Assembly (NCBI RefSeq): GCF_023278565.1
Contig: NC_064675.1
Span: 7,130,001-7,194,000 of the forward strand
Source: Colletotrichum lupini
Taxonomy: Eukaryota > Ascomycota > Sordariomycetes > Glomerellales > Glomerellaceae
Reading direction: 5' to 3'
Length of the DNA: 64,000 bases
Notes under the pieces: generated by a model
What the model was told of the DNA's origin: nothing
Databases searched by the model: none
What the model saw: the letters and a program-made list of their open reading frames with translations, nothing else
Position numbers and translations under genes: made by a program
Part shown: positions 57,978 to 64,000 of the stretch, in pieces
How the letters are laid out: each line of letters begins with the position of its first letter
How positions within the stretch are numbered: the first letter of the stretch is position 1

Positions 57978-59691
57978 ATGGCAGGAGTTTCAGAGAAGCC
58001 CGCAGGCTTTGCTGAGCTGTCCAAGAACAAGAGAGTCTTGGCTTGGTGTAAGCATTGCCTACGACTGACCAACTTGGTCAGCAGAAATCGAGTCTGACCG
58101 CGTTCCGTTAACAGGCCTCCTAATCTTCATTCTACCCATCAACTTCGGATACGAGCTTGCACTAGTTGGCAACATACTTGCAATCCCTGCCTTCCTCGAC
58201 CGCTTCGGGACGACCACGACCTCCGGCATCAAGGAGGTTCCGACCCAAGATCAGCAAATCCTCAATGCCTCAACTACTGTCGGTATTGTGCTAGCCGCAT
58301 ATTGCACTGGGTTCATCTCGGACATTATCGGCCGCCGCATGGTGGTCATATGTGGCTGCGTTCTTTGCATTGCTGGGATTATCGTACAAGGCTTCTCGAA
58401 CTCGATCTTGACGCTCTTTGGCGGCAAGCTCATCAGCACCGTCGGCTACGGACTGGGCCACGCTCTGGGACCCGTCTATGTCGCTGAGATTGCACCAGAC
58501 TCTCTGCGGGGAGTATGCCTTATTCTCATCAACACCATGATCGTCATTGGACAATGGTCTTGCGCTCTGGTCGGCTACGGCGGGTCTTTCATCAAGAGCG
58601 ACTGGGGCTGGAGGTTGCCTGTGCTCGCCCAGCTGGTGCCTCCGTTCTTAATGCTGGTACTTGGAGGAATTTTACTGCCAGAGTCGCCGTCGTGGCTTCT
58701 AATGAAGGGCAGACGCGAGGAAGCTGGAAAATCGCTACGCAAATTCAACGGCCCAAGACACAACGTGGAAGAGAGTTTGGCAATGATGGAAGCTACGCTC
58801 GAAAAGCAGAGGGCGTTGAGCCAAGGTGGCGCCTCATACTTGGACTGTTTTCGAGGTACCAATTTGCGCAGAACTACAATCGTTTGCATGGTGTATTTGA
58901 CACAGCAATTTGCTGGTGCTCAGCTGGTTGTGGGATACCTATCATAGTAAGTCTAGACCATCCGGGAGTTATTTGTTTACTAACAGCATGATCTCATAGC
59001 TTCTTTACTATTGCAGGGGTGGGAAATCCTATCGGTATTGCTCAGGTTTGTTACAGTATTCAGCTGCTTGGCAATATCTGCTCGTGGTTCTTAGTTGAAC
59101 GAGTTGGTCGCAGACCACTGATAGTCTGGGGAACTATTGCTATGACGGCTCTGCTGCTAGTGATTGGTGGCTTGGGTGTTCCGAAGAATAACCAAAGCGC
59201 TCTTACTGCCATGGTTGCACTTATGGCTCTTTGGGGATTCATAGTAAGTCAAGTCAAAGCGGGGATTATTCGTCATTCTTTTCCTTTCGCCGCTGATAAT
59301 CAACGTTTAGTTCCAACTATCAATTGGTGCTGTTGGGTACGCTGTCGGTGGCGAAACTGCATCCCCTCGCCTTCGTCAAAAGACCTACTCTATCAACGTG
59401 ATGAGCAATACGGCGGCCGCCTGTCTTGTCACGCAGCTCATGCCGTTTTTGATCAACCCCAGCAACGCCAATCTCGGGGGTAAGGTTGCATTCGTCTTCT
59501 TCGGACCGTCGCTGCTATGTTCTATCTATCTCTACTTTTGCTTCCCAGAGATGAAGGGCCGCAGTTACTTGGAGCTGGAGAACATGTTCCAGAAGCGACT
59601 GCCAACTCGAGAATTTAAGAACTATCGTTTTGAGATTGAGACTGTCGAGGTTGATGATGGGGAGAAGGTTGCGGTGGTCCTGAAGGATTGA
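57978..59691 (+). CDS. MFS sugar transporter (sugar porter family), 508 aa
   Basis: Four exons, 57978-58047, 58115-58946, 59000-59243 and 59311-59691, join in frame to 508 residues. Signatures: DIIGRRMV at residues 93-100, GYGLGHALGPVYVAEIAPDSLRG around 134-155, PESPSWLLMKGRREEA from 212, LTQQFAGAQ near 290, VERVGRRP in the second half, and PEMKGRSYLELENMF near the C-terminus. Twelve membrane helices are expected. The N-terminus is only 20 residues long. It resembles the alpha-glucoside/oligosaccharide branch of fungal porters, but substrate is not certain. Intron 2 has competing acceptors at 58986 and 59016; the one at 58999 keeps YLSYFFTIAG in frame. It probably imports the sugar that the GH43-regulator cluster handles. 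Confidence 0.88.
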
Positions 59692-60416
59692 CAAATTGAT
59701 ACACACAAGTGCCGATGACATTGTCCTGCCTGCTATGGGCAGGGTCTACAATAGCACCGAGTATTAATGAGCATTACTGCAGTTCTTGCCATATCTGGAA
59801 AAAGTCATCACACATGACCCCCTGCAATGAACTATCTCTACGTTTCGAGACCAAAGTCTTTACAGATATCTTCTATCGACGAAGTGGGGCTCGATGCCGT
59901 ACTCGGGGTCCGTGATACCCGGAACCCGTAACGGTCGCCGGTTGCTTAAAGAAGTTATCACCCCAGCCTTTCGCTCATATCCTGTCTCCTACCTACTTGA
60001 GGCTGAGCCCAGTCGGTGCGTTGCCGTGATAGCCGTGTCCACTTTGCAAGCCTTGGCCTCTTCCATACCCAAACATAGAGGTTCCACACAGCTAAGAACA
60101 GCCTTCGGCCAGGCCGACGGTGCGTACAAGTAAGTTCACTAATCCTTTAACCGTAGAGACCTTATTTCCACCTACGCCCCGCCTGGGAAACCTCCCACCG
60201 GGAAGGAGCTCCTCTTATATATGCCATTTTGGGCAATATCTCCAGACCAATTACATAACGCGACGAAAGAGGCAGCCAGAATTATGAAGAAATACATTCT
60301 CTTTGATGGCCAGTCCAACGCTTTAAAACGAACTCATAGTCGTTACCTTCTAATCACTACCGATTCGAAAACCAACATACTCTTTGTACTGTTCTCCCTG
60401 CGGTTGTGACAATATT
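59692..60416. other. Intergenic region, PLC promoter
   Basis: No gene seen. An in-frame ATG at 60384 lies 33 bases before the preferred PLC start. Confidence 0.4.
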
Positions 60417-62333
60417 ATGTCGACTGAATTTCCACTCCAGCAACACCGCGCTGGTGGTGGCCATCCAAGCGGCGAACGCAAAGGCATTCAAGAGAAGCTA
60501 GACGAATCTCTTCTGGGCCACCTCTCACAACTCTTCAACAAATATGCCACCACAAAGAACACATGGACTCGAGACCAGATTAGTATCTTCATGCAGCACG
60601 TGCAAGTCGAGGATCCCAATGGTCTAGCGGGTTACCTCATCGACAAAGACGAGCTGGATCTCTTCGAGCTGATCAAATATATCACCTCGCCATGCGGCAA
60701 CGTTCTCGAAATAGCGGCTCCTCAGGACCTGTCGTGGCCACTGAGTAGCTATTTCATCAGCTCGAGTCACAACACTTACCTCACTGGAAACCAGCTATCA
60801 AGCGACTCCAGCGCCGACGCTTACAGGGATGTCCTCCTCCGTGGATGTCGCTGTATCGAAATTGATGTCTGGGATGGCGAGGAGCGATACAAGCCCGGGT
60901 TCAACCCCGATGGAGAAAACGAGAACGGCACAAACAACGCACCAACCAAGCTTAGTCGGAGGGACAAATTAGGCATCAAGGTCGGCCGTTGGATCATGAA
61001 CAAGTTTGACCCTGTGGACCCAGAAGGCAGGACTGCCGATGATAGGCTTTCGGACATTATTGGGGCGGAGCCACGGGTTCTTCATGGCTTCACTCTCACC
61101 AAGGAGATTCTTTTCCGCGAAGTTTGTCAAGTCGTCAAGGAATACGCCTTCGTCACGTCGGATCTGCCACTCATTGTCAGCTTGGAGGTGCACTGCACTC
61201 CACTACAGCAGGCCGCCATGGTCGATATCATGGAGGAGACTTGGAGAGAGTTCCTCCTCCCTGAGCCCGAGTTAGAGCCGGCTTCTTTAGCGTCGCCCGA
61301 ACAGCTGCGCAGAAAGATCCTTGTCAAGGTTAAATACGTCCCGAAGGATAAAGACGGTGCCGAAAGCATCAATGTAGGCTTAGACGACGACAGCAGCAGC
61401 GTCCTTGATGTCACAACGACAGAAGGAGGTGAGAAGAAGGCCGTGAAGGTCAAGCCACCCAAAGTCATCTCTCGCCTCAGCCGTTTGGGCATCTACACGC
61501 GCGGTATTACCTTCAAGTCTCTTGAGCAAGCCGAAGCATCGATGCCGAACCACATCTTTTCCCTTTCGGAAAAGACGGCATTTGCTATTCAGAGAAGGAT
61601 GCCAAAGGCCTTATTCTCTCATAACAGAGACTTCCTCATGAGGACCTACCCACACGGCATGCGGGTTGACTCGTCCAACTTTGATCCTGTTATCTTTTGG
61701 CGAGCGGGCGTACAGGTTGTCGCGCTGAACTGGCAGTCCTGGGATGTGGGCATGATTCTCAACGAGGGCATGTTTGCGGGTTCGGATGGGTACGTCCTTA
61801 AGCCTCATGGTTATCGGCGCGATCCTACGGGCGAGTCAGACGACGAAGATGTGGGATCCAACATCGAGAGCAAGAAATTGAACAGAGTCGCTGTTACAGT
61901 GCTGGCGGCTCAGAATCTTCCTCTGCTCAACCCACATGATGATCCGACAAAGTTCATCCCTTACGTCAAGGTTGGGTTGCATACCGAGCCAGATGCGCTA
62001 TCCGCCATGGTGCGTGAAGATGTGGACGGGGAGCAAGTCACACAGATTGGCTACAGTGGCCAAACGAGCAAGAGTACTGGCACCAGCCCGGATTTTGGCG
62101 GAGAGGTCATCGAGTTCCTGAACGTCGAGGGCGTTGTACCGCAGCTGGCTTTCCTCTCATTCGTCGTCATGAACGATGTCGTCGGGCCGGATGTTATGAC
62201 AGCGTGGGCATGCGTCCGCTTGGATAGGTTGAGACTTGGATACCGCTTCGTCAGGCTGCTTGACAAGGACGGCATGCCCAGCAAGGGCTTACTTCTCATC
62301 AAGACGGAGATCGCGGAAGCCGGCACCGAGTAG
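60417..62333 (+). CDS. Phosphoinositide-specific phospholipase C, 638 aa
   Basis: The product cleaves PIP2 to IP3 and diacylglycerol. Residues 25-95 form an EF-hand-like region. The X domain has SSSHNTYLTGNQL with catalytic His118, EIDVWDG with E148 and D150, and VLHGFTLT with His223. The Y domain begins near LSRLGIYTRGITF and includes NFDPVIFWRAGVQVVALNWQ and MFAGSDGYVLKP. A C2 domain ends the protein (VTVLAAQNLPLL...PYVKV). There is no PH domain, as in several fungal PLCs. A segment of about 65 residues separates EIDVWDG from VLHG, where animal enzymes have only about ten. The intronless frame also opens at 60384, but the ATG at 60417 (MSTEFPLQ) is preferred. Confidence 0.95.
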   Translation: MSTEFPLQQHRAGGGHPSGERKGIQEKLDESLLGHLSQLFNKYATTKNTWTRDQISIFMQHVQVEDPNGLAGYLIDKDELDLFELIKYITSPCGNVLEIAAPQDLSWPLSSYFISSSHNTYLTGNQLSSDSSADAYRDVLLRGCRCIEIDVWDGEERYKPGFNPDGENENGTNNAPTKLSRRDKLGIKVGRWIMNKFDPVDPEGRTADDRLSDIIGAEPRVLHGFTLTKEILFREVCQVVKEYAFVTSDLPLIVSLEVHCTPLQQAAMVDIMEETWREFLLPEPELEPASLASPEQLRRKILVKVKYVPKDKDGAESINVGLDDDSSSVLDVTTTEGGEKKAVKVKPPKVISRLSRLGIYTRGITFKSLEQAEASMPNHIFSLSEKTAFAIQRRMPKALFSHNRDFLMRTYPHGMRVDSSNFDPVIFWRAGVQVVALNWQSWDVGMILNEGMFAGSDGYVLKPHGYRRDPTGESDDEDVGSNIESKKLNRVAVTVLAAQNLPLLNPHDDPTKFIPYVKVGLHTEPDALSAMVREDVDGEQVTQIGYSGQTSKSTGTSPDFGGEVIEFLNVEGVVPQLAFLSFVVMNDVVGPDVMTAWACVRLDRLRLGYRFVRLLDKDGMPSKGLLLIKTEIAEAGTE

Positions 62334-62961
62334 TATGAGCAAAGCAATCAGAATGAATTTCCTCCTTCGTTCCTTAGCACTGATCAATTATGGTGAGGCC
62401 GTGGTATCGCATTGTACTGAAATAGATATTGTAGAGCCAACTGAGTCTGTAATCGTATGATGCCTTTAGTGATATGATGGGTACCGCATTCGATTAGACA
62501 ATGACGATATCGGTGTGAACTAGTGCTTTGTAGTTAGAAAGCCGCGAAATTCTGCCGCGAACCGGGGGCTTACCGATGAACAAGCAATATGGAGCGTCGG
62601 ACCTGCAGTCGGCTTCCTTCCGATACGCACTTGCTAAAGACTGATATCAATTCGCTCTTGGTGTGGTCAAGATGCATCCTTTGACCCACATCAAGTCGGG
62701 TTGCGTGCTCGACTTCCAACAAGACGCAATGCCATCCATTCCGTGGCGCCATTGTTTAACGCGCGGAAACTCAATAAATTGGCACCAAATCAACGAAACC
62801 CGAGTGAAGAGTCAACTTTTGTAGGATGCCAATGTCTCATATGAGCCTCGGAAGCGCAGGAGTTGCTGGGAATTGTAACTTGAACAATCAAGAAGCCACT
62901 TAGTACGATTTCATCGTTATTCCTAGATTCCGCATTGAGCTATACCACGAAACGAATCAAT
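62334..62961. other. Intergenic region between PLC and the monooxygenase gene
   Basis: No gene seen; 3' UTR of PLC and promoter of the next gene. Confidence 0.4.
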
Positions 62962-64000
62962 ATGGCTGGTAAGATTAAGAGAGTGGCCGTAATCGGCGCT
63001 GGGCCCTCAGGCGCAATTGCTACAGATGCCTTGGTCGAGGAACAAGCTTTCGACACAGTCCGAGTCTTTGATCGACGGCCCATCCCAGGGGGAACCTGGT
63101 AAGCTGAACACTTATCTCTTCAACTCTGCAAGACTTCTAACTCTTGCCATAGGATCTACACCCCACACTTGCCTCCTAATATCCCATCTCTCAAAGCACT
63201 CTTAGATGGAAAGGCCGATGCTCCCGTTCCAATCCCATCTCAACTCCCAGCCCAGACACCCAAGTCAGAGGCTATCAACAGCCACCAGGTCCGATTCTCG
63301 GATACCGCTCAGCACGAGCATCTACACACCAACATAACCCCAGAGATTATGAGCTTTACCACTGAACCCTTTCCAGAAACTCTGACTGAACGGATCCGAG
63401 AGAAATATGGCGATGACGCTCCCTTTCGCGGCCGGGAACAGATCCGGGAGTGGGTTGAGAACATCTTTGTCCGTAATGGGCACCAAGAACTTCTCGAATT
63501 GAGTACCACCGTGGAACTTGCAGCCAAAGAGGGTGACGAATGGGTTCTTACACTGAGGAAAGAGCACCCTGGAAAAGACTACTGGTGGCAGGAGAGATTT
63601 GATGCCCTCATTGTAGCAACTGGGCACTACAACGTACCCTGGCTTCCGAGTATCGAGGGAATCACGGAATATGACGAAAGGTTTCCGGGCCGTATTGTGC
63701 ACAGCAAGCACTTTAGGAATTCCGATAAGTATAAGGGAAAGGTAAGTCGATACTACGACCACCCAATAGAAGTCCGACGCTTATCGTACGCATAGAAAGT
63801 TATTGTCGTGGGAGGTTCGGTATCGTCGCACGAGATCCTCCACGAAGTCCTGCCAGTTGCCCAACACCCGGTTTATGCTTCACTTCGTGGAGAGCCTCTG
63901 CCTCACTTTGGCTGGGCCCCTTTTACACACCCCCATATTTCTGTTCAGAAGCAGATCATCAAATTCGACCCAGATACCGGTGCAATAACCTTCGAGGATG
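62962..64000 (+). CDS. Flavin-containing monooxygenase (FMO), 5' part, cut by window end
   Basis: Exons 62962-63098, 63153-63741 and 63796 onward; the gene runs off the window after about 310 codons. FAD-binding GAGPSG lies at residues 12-17, and FDRRPIPGGTW follows. The FMO fingerprint FPGRIVHSKHF (FxGxxxHxxxF) precedes the second intron, and the NADPH-binding site begins VIVVGGSVSS in exon 3. The donor GTAAGT and acceptor CATAG of intron 2 rejoin the frame exactly. The family oxygenates soft nucleophiles (S, N), and fungal members include thiol-specific FMO1. Substrate unknown. ATGGCTG in a strong context sets the start. Confidence 0.9.

Noticed and set aside
1..64000. CRISPR arrays, 5S or other rRNA genes, bacterial operons or prophage
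   Set aside because: No spaced direct repeats, rRNA-like sequence or bacterial gene arrangement was seen; all recognised genes are fungal with spliceosomal introns or tRNAs.

Overview
The window is nuclear DNA of a filamentous ascomycete (Pezizomycotina, probably Sordariomycetes; the class is inferred, not proven). Evidence: short 50-90 nt introns with GTAAGT-type donors and CTAAC/CTGAC branch points, a 2282-residue cytosolic acetyl-CoA carboxylase, a NudE homologue, Zn2Cys6 regulators beside sugar transporters, and two very AT-rich blocks (1-6644 and 47058-55000) whose C:G to T:A decay is typical of repeat-induced point mutation (RIP).

Layout. 1-6644: right-hand part of a RIP-degraded Ty1/copia retrotransposon on the minus strand, cut by the window edge. 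7.1-13.4 kb: an unrecognised ORF, a four-exon DUF2985 membrane protein, an ICMT-fold methyltransferase-like protein and tRNA-Leu(CAG). 13.8-18.8 kb: divergent pair of a sugar-porter MFS gene and a GH95 alpha-L-fucosidase without a signal peptide. 21.7-23.6 kb: nudE. 24.9 kb: intron-containing tRNA-Glu(TTC). 25-33 kb: about 8 kb without a convincing gene, including the leader of ACC1. 33.0-40.0 kb: ACC1. 40.8-42.8 kb: low-complexity poly-Q/Met-Pro-rich protein. 44.2-45.5 kb: epoxide-hydrolase-like enzyme. 45.8-55.4 kb: a GH43 gene split by a second, complete copia element. 55.6-59.7 kb: Zn2Cys6 regulator divergent from a second sugar-porter MFS gene. 60.4-62.3 kb: PI-specific phospholipase C. 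62.96 kb to the end: flavin-containing monooxygenase, cut by the window.

The clearest story is the GH43 - regulator - transporter cluster, a plausible plant-polysaccharide utilisation module, whose enzyme gene was broken by one retrotransposon insertion. The event can be read to the base: 205-bp LTRs at both ends, a 5-bp target duplication (TGCGT), and a reading frame that closes exactly when the element and one duplication copy are ignored. The element is heavily mutated, but the outer edges of its LTRs and the broken gene are not, so the two LTRs show a mirror-image mutation gradient. A 0.5-kb insertion sits inside this element, and the first copia copy still carries the empty site.

The other genes are housekeeping (ACC1, nudE, PLC) or accessory metabolism. 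No CRISPR, bacterial-type operon, secondary-metabolite synthase or clearly new multigene system was seen.
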